Shown piece after piece: positions 38,664-49,809 of a stretch of 64,000 bases of DNA. The stretch's first letter is position 1. The number at the start of each line of letters is the position of its first letter. The notes under the pieces were generated by a model. It was not told the DNA's origin. It saw only the letters and a program-made list of their open reading frames with translations, and ran no database searches. A program made the position numbers and the translations under genes. The stretch is taken from assembly GCF_001673405.1 (NCBI RefSeq), contig NZ_LZLV01000047.1, positions 25,611 to 89,610 of the forward strand, in the 5' to 3' direction. The DNA comes from Mycobacterium sp. 1245111.1. Lineage in GTDB: Bacteria; Actinomycetota; Actinomycetes; Mycobacteriales; Mycobacteriaceae.

Positions 38664-39242
38664 TTATACGGTTGGCGATTTCCCATCCGGGGGCCAGCTC
38701 TGCACATCGGCCTCCAGCGGTACCTGCAAACTCTGCAGAATCGACGAGACCATCCGCCACGCGCCGATCGCGGTCACCAGCTCGATCAGTATTGCGTGAT
38801 CGGATCCGAACACCTGCAGGCAGGCCGCCCAACTGTCCGCACTGACCACACCGTCGTGCACCACGTCGTCGGTTGCGGCCAGCACCGCCCGCTCGGTCGG
38901 ACCGAACCCTTGGTAGGACCGCCAATCCCGAACGCCCAGCAGATCGTCGGCGCTGACCCCGAGACCTTGTGCCACTCGCCAGTGCTGAGCCCATTCGTAT
39001 TCACAGGCGGTCAGCCAGCCGATCCGCATGATCGCGAGCTCGCGCAGACGTGAATCCAATTCGCCCTGCCACAACATTCGGGCGAGCAGATCGTTGAGGC
39101 CCGACGCCAGCTTGGGGTGGTTCAACAGCACCTGGAAGATGGCCAGCTCGGCCATGTAGTCGGGAACACTCGCTTCGTCGGCAGCGGCTTTGGCCTCGTC
39201 CACTGGCAGACGGGGTACGCGGCCCTCTCGGTCAGGTGTCAC
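38664..39242 (-). CDS. Carboxymuconolactone decarboxylase/AhpD-fold protein (Rv1531 type)
   Basis: 192 residues, all-helical CMD fold. LRELAIMRIGWLTACEYEWAQHW near residue 70 holds the conserved Glu, Cys and His of the family, although the CxxC of true AhpD peroxidases is absent. Members of this type act as decarboxylases, dehydratases or redox proteins; no specific reaction can be assigned. GTG 39242 is the start. It lies 78 bases before the FAAL gene on the same strand, the arrangement expected near Rv1529-Rv1531. Confidence 0.82.
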   Translation of the reverse strand: MTPDREGRVPRLPVDEAKAAADEASVPDYMAELAIFQVLLNHPKLASGLNDLLARMLWQGELDSRLRELAIMRIGWLTACEYEWAQHWRVAQGLGVSADDLLGVRDWRSYQGFGPTERAVLAATDDVVHDGVVSADSWAACLQVFGSDHAILIELVTAIGAWRMVSSILQSLQVPLEADVQSWPPDGKSPTV

Positions 39243-39260
39243 GCGCGTAGGTCAAACCCG

Positions 39261-40526
39261 TTAGCCCGCAACGGCTCCCGCTTCGGCGAACGGCGCACCG
39301 AAGTCGGGTACCCGCTCGAATCCGTCCTTGCGGGCCGCGGCGGCACCCATCCTGCACAGCGCGCTGGTCGCGACGAGTCCAGCATGGTCGACGAGCACGA
39401 ACGGCGTCAGCAACCTGTTGTGCACGAACCCGATCGCCAAGCCGTGCTCTGGATCGGCCCAGCCGACCGATCCGCCGAGACCGACGTGCCCGAAGCCGGG
39501 TACTATTTCCATCGGCAGGCGATGGTAACCGAGGTGAAATGCCAGCGGTATCACCAGGTTTCCGTCCGGTCGCAGGCTTCTTCGCCCGTTCAGGCCCGCC
39601 GCCACCTCCGGAGACAGGAACTGGGTGCCGTCGATCCGGCCGCCGTTTACGATCGCCGCGTACATTCGCGCGAGTCCGCGCGCTGTCGCTACACCATTGG
39701 CCGCTGGAATCTCGGCGTCCAGCAACGGGATATCGCCTTGCGCAACCGCTTTGACACCGGGGAAATACATCGAGCTGAAACCGGCGGCCTGTGGGATCGC
39801 CGCGATCATCGGCGCCACCGCGTTGAATACCGGATTCTGGAAAGCGCTCTGCGGCATGATGATCTGCGCCGCCTGTGTCGGCGCCTCGGCAGGCGGCCGG
39901 CCCAGATGCAAGCCGTCGGTGCCCAGCGGCTCAGCCACCTCTTCGCGTATCAACTGGCGCATGCCCTTGCCGGTGACGGCGCGCGCCAGCCCGGACAGCA
40001 GCCAGCCGTAGGTCAGCGCATGATAGGCCGACCGGCCGAACGAGTAACCAGGCCGTGCCGCCGCCAGGCGACGCTCCATCAGTTCGTGGTCCAGCAGGTC
40101 TTGCTTACTGGCGCCGCGCAACGCCGACAGGCCGGCCTGATGCCGCATCAGCTGGCGGACGGTGATGTCGGCCTTGCCGTTGCACCCGAACTCTGGCCAG
40201 TGGTCGGCAACGGGTGCGTCGTAGTCGATCAGCCCTCGGTCGACGAGGCGGTGGATGACGGTGGAAGCCATACCCTTGGTCGCCGAGAACACCATGCTGG
40301 CCGAGTCGGCCGTCCAGGGCACCCGGCCACGCCGATCCGCGTAGCCCGTCCACACGTCGACGACGGGTTCCCCGTCGAGGTAGACCGCGAGCGCGCCCCC
40401 ACCGAATCGGCTGCCGCGGAATGTGCTGGCGAAGCTGCGCACCGCGCAGGCGAAATGTGGATCGGCTGCGCCGTGAACACCGCGCGGCAGCACCGACCGG
40501 CGATTGCCCACCACTTCGAGGGTCAT
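39261..40526 (-). CDS. lipL: Beta-lactamase-fold esterase (LipL type)
   Basis: 421-residue serine hydrolase of the class C beta-lactamase fold. The nucleophile motif is FSATKG (SxxK) near residue 82, the Tyr block is SYGRSAYHALTYGWLL-like sequence near residue 165, and the third motif is FGHVGLGGSVGWAD near residue 350. It has no obvious signal peptide. In M. tuberculosis LipL (Rv1497) is an esterase that follows the mutA-mutB-meaB group, as here. It begins 42 bases after the meaB stop. Confidence 0.85.
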   Translation of the reverse strand: MTLEVVGNRRSVLPRGVHGAADPHFACAVRSFASTFRGSRFGGGALAVYLDGEPVVDVWTGYADRRGRVPWTADSASMVFSATKGMASTVIHRLVDRGLIDYDAPVADHWPEFGCNGKADITVRQLMRHQAGLSALRGASKQDLLDHELMERRLAAARPGYSFGRSAYHALTYGWLLSGLARAVTGKGMRQLIREEVAEPLGTDGLHLGRPPAEAPTQAAQIIMPQSAFQNPVFNAVAPMIAAIPQAAGFSSMYFPGVKAVAQGDIPLLDAEIPAANGVATARGLARMYAAIVNGGRIDGTQFLSPEVAAGLNGRRSLRPDGNLVIPLAFHLGYHRLPMEIVPGFGHVGLGGSVGWADPEHGLAIGFVHNRLLTPFVLVDHAGLVATSALCRMGAAAARKDGFERVPDFGAPFAEAGAVAG

Positions 40527-40568
40527 ACTGTAGAACCTACCGTTTCACTCTATGAACGAACTGGGTAG

Positions 40569-41567
40569 TTATCCATCCGTTATTGAAGCTAGCTCCAAAA
40601 TTTGCTGAGCGGCCAGGTCAGGCGTCAATTCCCCAGTCAGAACCCGACGCTCCACGTCGGCCCGCGCTTTGCGGACCGCGGGGTTGGACATCACCCGGTG
40701 CAGCACGGTGTCGCGGACCATCTGCCAGGTCCAGTCGACCTGCTGGGCTCGCCGACGCGCTTCGAATTCGCCCGCCTCGGTCAGGACGTCGCGGTGCCGT
40801 TCGACGGTGTCCCACAACTCTTCCAGCCCAGTGCCTTCCAACGCGCTCATGGTGAGAACTGGTGGGCGCCAGAGGGTTTCGCGGGGATAGATCAATCGGA
40901 TCGCCCCCGCCAGTTCGCGGGCGGCTCTGCGGGCTTCGGTCAGGTGATCGCCGTCGGCCTTGTTCACCACCACGATGTCGGCGAGTTCGAGGACGCCTTT
41001 CTTGATGCCCTGCAACTGGTCGCCGGTGCGCGCGAGAGTGAGGAAGACGAACGTGTCGACCATGTTGGACACCGCAACCTCGGACTGGCCCACACCCACG
41101 GTCTCGACCAGGATCACGTCAAACCCGGCGGCTTCCAGCAGCACGATGGTTTCGCGGGTGGCCTTGGCGACTCCACCCAAGGTGCCCGAAGTCGGTGACG
41201 GGCGGATGTAAGCGTCGGGATGTGTTGCCAACTGCGGCATTCGGGTTTTGTCGCCCAAGATCGATCCGCCGGTGCGAGTCGACGACGGATCGACCGCGAG
41301 CACCGCGACCCGGTGGCCGCGCCCGATCAGGTACATACCGAGGGCTTCGATGGTGGTCGACTTGCCGACTCCCGGCACCCCGGTGATGCCGACGTGATGG
41401 GCGCTGCCTGCCGCCGGCATCAGCGCCAACAGCAACTGCTGTGCGCGATCGCGATGATCGGCGCGAGTCGATTCGACGAGCGTGATGGCCCGCGGCAGCG
41501 CAGAGCGGTCGCCACCGCGTACCGCCGCGGCGAGTTCGTCGATACTGTCGCCGTTGTCCGTCGCCAT
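40569..41567 (-). CDS. meaB: Methylmalonyl-CoA mutase-associated GTPase MeaB
   Basis: 332-residue G3E-type P-loop GTPase that guards and reloads B12 on methylmalonyl-CoA mutase. Walker A is GITGVPGVGKSTTIEALG near residue 60. The switch segment is VDPSSTRTGGSILGDKTRM, the Walker B region is DVILVETVGVGQSE, and the guanine motif is VVNKADGD. It starts four bases after the mutB stop. In M. tuberculosis the mazE4-mazF4 toxin-antitoxin pair lies between mutB and the MeaB gene (Rv1496); here there is none. Confidence 0.94.
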   Translation of the reverse strand: MATDNGDSIDELAAAVRGGDRSALPRAITLVESTRADHRDRAQQLLLALMPAAGSAHHVGITGVPGVGKSTTIEALGMYLIGRGHRVAVLAVDPSSTRTGGSILGDKTRMPQLATHPDAYIRPSPTSGTLGGVAKATRETIVLLEAAGFDVILVETVGVGQSEVAVSNMVDTFVFLTLARTGDQLQGIKKGVLELADIVVVNKADGDHLTEARRAARELAGAIRLIYPRETLWRPPVLTMSALEGTGLEELWDTVERHRDVLTEAGEFEARRRAQQVDWTWQMVRDTVLHRVMSNPAVRKARADVERRVLTGELTPDLAAQQILELASITDG

Positions 41568-41571
41568 GTGG

Positions 41572-43830
<2,259 letters not shown>

Positions 43831-43835
43831 CGCAG

Positions 43836-45716
43836 CTAGGCCCCCAACCGATCGAGCAGATGTGAAAGAGCTTCCACCGCATTGATTTTGGCGGTCAAGA
43901 ATTCGTCAGGCTGCTGATCCGCCTCGGCCACCGCTTTTTGCGGCCCAGCCAGACAGATATGTGCCACCCCCGCGCGGCGGGCGGCGGCGATGACCGCGGA
44001 CGCCTCGGCGCCGTAGCGAGCGTCGGTGCCACACACGACTGCCACCGTCGGTGAGCCGGCGTCGGCAACCGCTTTGGCGACGCCGTCGGCATCGACGGTG
44101 CCCGGATTGACCGCCTCGATACCGCCGGAGGCCAGCAGGTTCGACGCGAACGTCGTGCGAATGTTGTGCTCGGCCAGTGGGCCGAGCGGCAACAACAGCA
44201 CCTGCGGCCGAGACTCGGTGCGGGCCAAGTAGGCGTCCGAACGGTCGCGCAGCGCCTCGAACTCCGCCGCGTAGCGGATCAGCTTCCCCGCCCCGAGCGG
44301 TGAGTACGACGAATCCCTCTGCGGCAGAGCCGGTTCTGAGACGTTCGGGTATTCGTTGACACCGGTGATCGCGGTCTTGCGATGAGCGATGTCGTCAGTG
44401 CGCCTGCGGGCGATTTCAGCGATCTGTCCGGCGATGTGGTCAACCGCGTCGACGAATCCACCGTGCTTCTCGATGGCCTGGAAGGTCTCCCACGCCTGGT
44501 GTGCCAACTGGTCGGTGAGGTCCTCGACGAACCACGATCCGCCAGCGGGATCGAGGATGCGTCCCACATGCGACTCCTCGAGCAACAGCAGCTGGATGTT
44601 GCGGGCCATCCGGCGCGCGAAACTGGTTGCCATGCCCGGGAATCCGCCCTCGATCGCGACATCGAACGGGAACACCAGCACGGTGTCGGCGCCACCGACA
44701 CCGGCCCCGAACGCGGCCAATGTCGTGCGCAGCATGTTCACCCAGGGGTCGCGCTGAGTCATCATCGGCAGCGAGGTCTCGGCGTGCACGACGGCCGCGC
44801 CGCTGTCGGGTTCACCCACCACCTCGGCGACCCGTGCCCACAGCCGGCGCAGCGCTCTGACCTTGGCGATCGTCAGGAACTGGTCATCGTCGGCGGCGAG
44901 CCGGAAGCTGATCTGCGCCAGCGCCTTGGCCACCGGCAGGCCGGCCGCGGTGAGCTCCCGCAGGTGTGACACCGCAGCGGCGACGCTGCCAGCAAGTTCC
45001 CATGTCGCGTTGGCGCCCAGGTTGTGGAATGCGGGCCCGTCGACCGTGATCGCCCGGACCCCGGGGGTGTCGGCCAGTTGCGTGGCCGTGGCAACGACCT
45101 CGGCCATCGGCGGGGCGGGGCGCTCGCTGAGCGCCGCGGTGAGTGGGTCTGCACCCAGGTCGATGGACAGGAGTTCACGCTGATCGGGTTCGACGCGGCC
45201 GGCCAGATCAAGCATCGCCTCGGCGGCCGCCCGATAGTCGGCACCGGCATCGAGGATCACCGGCACCATGCTCAGGTAAACACCGTCGAACACCTTCGCC
45301 AGCTGGGCGGGCTTCACGCCCGATTGCCCCACCCGGATCAGCAGCGCGCTGACGCCTTCGGACAGGCCCGCGAGCACCGCCGAGTTGACGTCGTCGGCCG
45401 CGACCCCGGCAACCCGGTTGGCCGGGATGGCCTCGGCGACCTTCCAGCCGGACTTGACGTCGCGCAGCGCATCGGCGCCGCGGACAAAGGGCCATTCGCC
45501 AGGCAGCGGCGGCTCGGGGAGCTCGTCGAGCGCGGTGTACAGGGCCCGGATCGCGACGGCCTCATAGGTCGGGGTTTCCAGCATCCGCTCGGGCTCGGGC
45601 CCCAGCTCATCGATGTCACGCCGGGTGCTCTTGGCCAGCACCCCGGCGACCGCGGCGCGCCAGCGGGCACGGCCCTGCTCCAGATCGGCAGGTTCAGCGG
45701 ACACATCGACTGACAC
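43836..45716 (-). CDS. mutA: Methylmalonyl-CoA mutase small subunit
   Basis: 626 residues, partner of MutB in the heterodimer. The barrel is degenerate but recognisable ([42 protein letters not shown]), and the C-terminal domain lacks the DxHxxG B12 motif, as expected of small subunits. The start is GTG 45716, giving [19 protein letters not shown], with AAGGAG 6 bases ahead; the frame open to 45806 is ignored. Divergent from the feo operon across 174 bases. Confidence 0.94.
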   Translation of the reverse strand: MSVDVSAEPADLEQGRARWRAAVAGVLAKSTRRDIDELGPEPERMLETPTYEAVAIRALYTALDELPEPPLPGEWPFVRGADALRDVKSGWKVAEAIPANRVAGVAADDVNSAVLAGLSEGVSALLIRVGQSGVKPAQLAKVFDGVYLSMVPVILDAGADYRAAAEAMLDLAGRVEPDQRELLSIDLGADPLTAALSERPAPPMAEVVATATQLADTPGVRAITVDGPAFHNLGANATWELAGSVAAAVSHLRELTAAGLPVAKALAQISFRLAADDDQFLTIAKVRALRRLWARVAEVVGEPDSGAAVVHAETSLPMMTQRDPWVNMLRTTLAAFGAGVGGADTVLVFPFDVAIEGGFPGMATSFARRMARNIQLLLLEESHVGRILDPAGGSWFVEDLTDQLAHQAWETFQAIEKHGGFVDAVDHIAGQIAEIARRRTDDIAHRKTAITGVNEYPNVSEPALPQRDSSYSPLGAGKLIRYAAEFEALRDRSDAYLARTESRPQVLLLPLGPLAEHNIRTTFASNLLASGGIEAVNPGTVDADGVAKAVADAGSPTVAVVCGTDARYGAEASAVIAAARRAGVAHICLAGPQKAVAEADQQPDEFLTAKINAVEALSHLLDRLGA

Positions 45717-45890
45717 CGGCGGCTCCTTGTCCAGCACGTGACATCCCCACGCTGGTCTGTCACCCGACAACCAGGCTAAATGATGGGCAATAGTGTCGCG
45801 GCACACACTGCGCTACCGGGCGTGACGAGCGATGACGGCCGTCTGGGTGAGGAGTACCTTACGGGTAGACCGGCTAACGTTAGGGCGATC

Positions 45891-46175
45891 ATGCGTACTC
45901 AACCGCAGGGCGCACACGATCAGACCGATCCGGTGATCGTGCTCGCCCAGCTGATGCCCGGAAAGCGCGCGACCGTGGTCGGAACGATTGCAGAAGCCAA
46001 CCCCGTCATTGCGAACCGGTTGGGACAGTTGGGTTTTCGTGCGAAGGCTCGCGTGGACGTGGTTCGTCGCGCCCCGCTCGGCGATCCGACCATCTACCGG
46101 GTTCACGACACCGAGCTGTGCTTGCGTCGCCGCGAGGCGCAGCTCATCGAAGTCGTCGTCGAAGCGGACCGATGA
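45891..46175 (+). CDS. feoA: FeoA-type ferrous iron transport accessory protein
   Basis: 94-residue SH3-like protein. LAQLMPGKRATVVGTIAEANPVIANRLGQLGF is the FeoA core, ending in CLRRREAQLIEVV. FeoA binds and tunes FeoB. ATG 45891 is preferred over in-frame starts to 45780 because it gives the family length and is preceded by AGGG. ATGA overlap with feoB. The upstream DNA contains GGCTAACGTTA, which resembles half of an IdeR box, but the other half does not fit, so iron control is not shown. Confidence 0.87.
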   Translation: MRTQPQGAHDQTDPVIVLAQLMPGKRATVVGTIAEANPVIANRLGQLGFRAKARVDVVRRAPLGDPTIYRVHDTELCLRRREAQLIEVVVEADR

Positions 46176-48085
46176 CGGCATGCCATGACGTCGAAGGGTC
46201 CACGGTTGCCGTCGCCGGCATCCGACGGGTGGCACTGGTCGGCAGCCCCAACGCAGGCAAGACCAGCGTCTTCAACCATCTGACTGGCCTACGCGCCAAA
46301 ACCGGGAACTACCCGGGCGTCACCGTGGGACGCAGCGTCGGCACCACCAACGTCAACGGCATCCCGATCGCCGTCGAGGATCTTCCCGGCACCTACAGCC
46401 TCGAACCGATCAGCCCGGACGAGCAGGTGGTGACCGACCTGCTGGCGGGCAAATGTGCGGGCATCGACCCGCCCGACGCGGTCGTGCTGGTCGCCGACGC
46501 CACCACGCTGCGCCGGTCGATCTTGTTGATCGGCCAGGTACTCCGGCTGGATTTGCCGTGCCTGCTGACGTTGACCATGGGCGACGAGCTGGCGGCGCGC
46601 GGCGGCCGCATCGACACAGCCGCGCTGGCCGCGGCGCTGGGCATCCCGGTGACCGCGGTTGTAGCACACCACGGATCGGGAATCGACGATGTACGCGCGC
46701 AACTTGCGTCGTTCGCGGGGTGGCAGCGGCCGCCGGTGTTGCCGCCGACCGAACCGGGCGACATCGACGCGTGGGGCCAGTCCGTGCTCGACGCGGCCGA
46801 TTACGTTGCACCGCAACCGGATCGACGCACCCAGCGAATTGATCGGGTGCTGCTCCATCCGTTGTGGGGCACGGTCATCTTCTTCGCGGTGATGTTTTAT
46901 TTTTTCCAGGTCTTGTTCACCGCCGCGGCCCCACTGCGCGACGGCATCGCCAGTGCGCTGACCTGGCTGGGCGGGCAGGCCGCCGATCATGTCGGCAATT
47001 CCGTGCTGCGTGGACTGCTCAGCCAGGGACTCATCGGCGGCGTCGGCACCGTGCTGCAGTTCATTCCGCAGATCGTGCTGCTGTTCTGCCTGCTCGCCTT
47101 CTTGGAGAGCGTCGGCTACATGTCGCGGGCCGCGTTCCTGATGGATCGGGTGATGGCCAAGACCGGGTTGGAGGGCCGCGCGTTCGTCGCGATGCTGTCG
47201 TCGTTCGCCTGCGCGATCCCCGGCATCATGGCGACCCGAACGTTGCCGTCGTCGCGCGACCGGATCGCCACGATCGTCACCGCGCCGCTGATGACGTGCT
47301 CGGCGCGGCTGCCGGTGTACACGTTGCTGGTCGGTCTGCTGGTGGCGCCGCAGACCCGCTGGTGGGGGGTCAGCGCGCAGGGCGTCACGATGTTCCTGCT
47401 CTACCTGGGCGGCGGGCTGTCGGCACTCACCGCCGCGCTTCTGGTCAAGTCGACGATCCTGCGTGGTGACCTGCTGCCGTTCACCATGGAGCTGCCGCCC
47501 TACCGGCTGCCGTCGCCGCGGGCGATGCTGGCCGCGATGTGGAGTGCGGCGCGGGTGTTCCTGCGCAAAGCCGGAACCATCATCCTGGCCACGTCTTTGG
47601 TGTTGTGGGCGCTGCTGAATCTGCCGGTCCGCGAGGCCCAGACCCGGGGCATGTCGCCGACCGACGCCACCGCGTACGTGATGAACCACAGCTATGCCGC
47701 CGACGTAGGTCGCGCGGTCGAGCCGGTGTTTTCGCCGCTGGGCTTCGACTGGCGGACCGACATCGCCTTGGTCGGCTCGCTGTCGGCCCGCGAAGTCTTC
47801 GTCTCGACCCTGGGGCAGGTGGCGGCGGCGTCCGACCCGGACGCTCCGCGGGACGCGCTGGCCACCCTGACCGACGACCACGGCAAGCGCATCTTCACCG
47901 CGCCGACCGTGATCGCGCTGATGATCTATTTCATGTTCGCGTTGCAGTGCATGTCGACGATCGCCGTGATGCGTCGCGAAACCAACACCTGGCGATGGCC
48001 CGCCTTCGCTTTCAGCTACATGTTCGTGCTCGCCTGGGTGATGGCGTTCATCGCGCACTCGATCGCGTTGGGGCTGGGCGCATGA
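46172..48085 (+). CDS. feoB: FeoB ferrous iron transporter
   Basis: 637 residues. The N-terminal G domain has G1 GSPNAGKTS near residue 27, switch GNYPGVTVGRSVG and G3 EDLPGTYSLEP. The G4 position reads LTMGDELAARGG: the usual Asn of NxxD is Thr, which may weaken guanine specificity. The membrane part has the two Gate motifs, FACAIPGIMATRTLPS and the region around TAPLMTCSARLPVYTLLVGLL, and the C-terminal ALQCMSTIAVMRRET block. Imports Fe2+ across the inner membrane. Starts inside feoA and ends inside the next gene, both by ATGA. Confidence 0.93.
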   Translation: MTACHDVEGSTVAVAGIRRVALVGSPNAGKTSVFNHLTGLRAKTGNYPGVTVGRSVGTTNVNGIPIAVEDLPGTYSLEPISPDEQVVTDLLAGKCAGIDPPDAVVLVADATTLRRSILLIGQVLRLDLPCLLTLTMGDELAARGGRIDTAALAAALGIPVTAVVAHHGSGIDDVRAQLASFAGWQRPPVLPPTEPGDIDAWGQSVLDAADYVAPQPDRRTQRIDRVLLHPLWGTVIFFAVMFYFFQVLFTAAAPLRDGIASALTWLGGQAADHVGNSVLRGLLSQGLIGGVGTVLQFIPQIVLLFCLLAFLESVGYMSRAAFLMDRVMAKTGLEGRAFVAMLSSFACAIPGIMATRTLPSSRDRIATIVTAPLMTCSARLPVYTLLVGLLVAPQTRWWGVSAQGVTMFLLYLGGGLSALTAALLVKSTILRGDLLPFTMELPPYRLPSPRAMLAAMWSAARVFLRKAGTIILATSLVLWALLNLPVREAQTRGMSPTDATAYVMNHSYAADVGRAVEPVFSPLGFDWRTDIALVGSLSAREVFVSTLGQVAAASDPDAPRDALATLTDDHGKRIFTAPTVIALMIYFMFALQCMSTIAVMRRETNTWRWPAFAFSYMFVLAWVMAFIAHSIALGLGA

Positions 48086-48651
48086 TCCCGATTCACGCCA
48101 CCGCCACCGCGGACCCACGGCAGCTGCGCTGGGTGGTCGGGGCGGACCGGTTACCGCCGCGCGGCACGGTGCGCGGGGCCCCGGGTCGTCTCGGCGAGCT
48201 GCTTCGCGACGGGGTGCTCGACGAGGTCGAGGTGCGCTCAGGTGACGTGCTGATCACGTTGTCCGACGGGCGCAGTTGGCGCGAGGCGGGCGACGACGTT
48301 CGCCAGGCACTGTCCGAGGCGCTGCTGGAGCCGGCGGGCTGGCACGTCGACGCGGCAACCGACGACACCGGCGAGCTGACCGCGGTCGTGGCCGAGTTGC
48401 TCGCCGGACCGATCGGCGCACTGGCCGAATCCCACGGCGGCTCGATCGAATTGGTGTCGATCGAGGGCGACACGGTGAACGTCCGGTTATCGGGCGCCTG
48501 TCACGGATGTCCGGCGGCCGCCAGCACGCTGCACGACAACCTGCAACGGGAGCTCCGCCGACGGTCCGGCCGCAAAATCAAAGTCATCGGCGAAAGCACT
48601 TCGGCCGCAATGCCATTGGGTCGTAGATTGCTGTCGCTGATCGTCCGCTGA
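48082..48651 (+). CDS. NifU C-terminal-domain (Nfu-like) Fe-S protein in the feo operon
   Basis: 189 residues. The C-terminal 80 residues are an Nfu domain: VVAELLAGPIGALAESHGGSIELVSIEGDTVNV leads to GACHGCPAAASTLHDNLQREL with the CxxC that binds an Fe-S cluster. The N-terminal 90 residues (WVVGADRLPPRGTVRGAPGRLGELLRDGVLDEVEV) resemble the Nfu N-terminal domain. ATG 48082 overlaps the feoB stop. In enteric bacteria a small Fe-S protein, FeoC, completes the feo operon; here an Nfu protein takes that position, so a role as FeoB partner or as recipient of the imported iron is inferred. Confidence 0.83.
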   Translation: MIPIHATATADPRQLRWVVGADRLPPRGTVRGAPGRLGELLRDGVLDEVEVRSGDVLITLSDGRSWREAGDDVRQALSEALLEPAGWHVDAATDDTGELTAVVAELLAGPIGALAESHGGSIELVSIEGDTVNVRLSGACHGCPAAASTLHDNLQRELRRRSGRKIKVIGESTSAAMPLGRRLLSLIVR

Positions 48652-48686
48652 CGCGTTGTCCGCCGCGGGACCGTAGGCTGCACGCT

Positions 48687-49448
48687 GTGACGGAGCGGGC
48701 CATTGGCAAATGCGTAGCCGCACTGCGTCCGCTGGGCTCCGGAATCGCTGCCACCGCTCGCCAGGTGTCCAAGCGGCGGCTGATACTGACGGCCGTGGTG
48801 GTGGCGGCCCTGATCGCGGTGGCGCTGCTGGTTCGGTTGCCGTCGGCGGTGCAGCTACGAGACTGGTCGACGTCGATGGGTCCGTGGCTACCGCTGGCGT
48901 TTCTGGGCGCCCACATCGTGGTGACCGTATTACCCTTTCCCCGTACCGCATTCACGTTGGCCGCCGGTCTGCTGTTCGGACCGCTGCTCGGGGTCACGCT
49001 GGCAGTGGCGGCCAGCACGATCAGCGCGATGATCGCGTTGGGGCTGGTCCGGGCCGCCGGCTGGCAGCTCAATCGCCTCGTGCGTCACCACGCCGTCGAG
49101 CGGGTCGACGCCCGACTCCGCGAGCGCGGCTGGGTGGCGGTGATATCGCTGCGCCTGATCCCCGTCGTGCCGTTCGCGCCGCTGAACTATGCGGTGGGAG
49201 CGTCCGGGGTCCGGGTGCTGCCTTATTTCTGCGCGACGCTGGCCGGCCTGCTTCCTGGCACGTCGGCAGTGGTGATTCTCGGCGACGCGCTCACCGGTGA
49301 TGTGAGCCCGCTGCTGTTCACGGTGTCGCTGTGCACCGGGCTGTTCGGGCTCGGGCTGTTCGGCTACGAGATCCGTCAGTACCGCCGGCACCACCGGGCG
49401 GCGACCACCGACGTCGACGACGCCCCCGAAGCGGCACTGCGCGGCTAG
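48687..49448 (+). CDS. TVP38/TMEM64 (DedA-like) membrane protein, Rv1491c type
   Basis: 253 residues, with about five TM segments: LILTAVVVAALIAVALLV near residue 32, then WLPLAFLGAHIVVTVLPFPRTAFTLAAGLLFG, which carries the PFPRT/FG family motif. LRLIPVVPFAPLNYAVGASGVR near residue 155 is the SNARE-assoc motif. Members are thought to move lipids between leaflets. GTG 48687 starts 35 bases after the Nfu gene. Matches Rv1491c in place, strand relative to mutA, and length. Confidence 0.87.
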   Translation: MTERAIGKCVAALRPLGSGIAATARQVSKRRLILTAVVVAALIAVALLVRLPSAVQLRDWSTSMGPWLPLAFLGAHIVVTVLPFPRTAFTLAAGLLFGPLLGVTLAVAASTISAMIALGLVRAAGWQLNRLVRHHAVERVDARLRERGWVAVISLRLIPVVPFAPLNYAVGASGVRVLPYFCATLAGLLPGTSAVVILGDALTGDVSPLLFTVSLCTGLFGLGLFGYEIRQYRRHHRAATTDVDDAPEAALRG

Positions 49449-49556
49449 CCAGCCGATCAGCGTGAACCGCACACCCGCGGGAGCCGTATATACACTGGAA
49501 GTGAGAAACGTCTACCGACCGTTGCGTGGCGGGTATCCGTCTGAGAGGCAACAACA

Positions 49557-49799
49557 ATGAACGCAAAACAGCTAGTTGCCGCGACAGCGCTCGCCACCTC
49601 CATGCTGACGTCCGGTTCGGGGATCGCGGTGGCCGCGCCGCTGGACCCGCCCCCGTCCGATCCGAGCGCGACGCACCCGACACAGGGAATTCCGGCGATG
49701 AAGTGCTGGCCGTACGGCCGCGTCGGCCCGGGTAGCGCCCGCGGCGGTGGCGGGGTGCCGGTGTACCCGCCGCCGTGCCCGCCGGGAACGCCGCACTGA
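49557..49799 (+). CDS. Small secreted Pro/Gly-rich protein
   Basis: 80 residues. A clean signal peptide (MNAKQLVAATALATSMLT, then AVAA before the cleavage site PLDPPPS) is followed by a mature part of about 50 residues that is rich in Pro and Gly with two Cys (MKCWPYGRVGPGS and PPPCPPGTPH). GAGAGG lies upstream of ATG 49557. Small mycobacterial exported proteins of this build are common but of unknown role. It ends 10 bases before the convergent transporter gene. Confidence 0.72.
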   Translation: MNAKQLVAATALATSMLTSGSGIAVAAPLDPPPSDPSATHPTQGIPAMKCWPYGRVGPGSARGGGGVPVYPPPCPPGTPH

Positions 49800-49809
49800 T
49801 CGCGCACCG

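Noticed and set aside
45850..45885. IdeR (iron box) operator in front of feoA
   Set aside because: GGCTAACGTTA matches one half of the 19-bp consensus, but the left half has almost no matches. Iron control is plausible but not shown.
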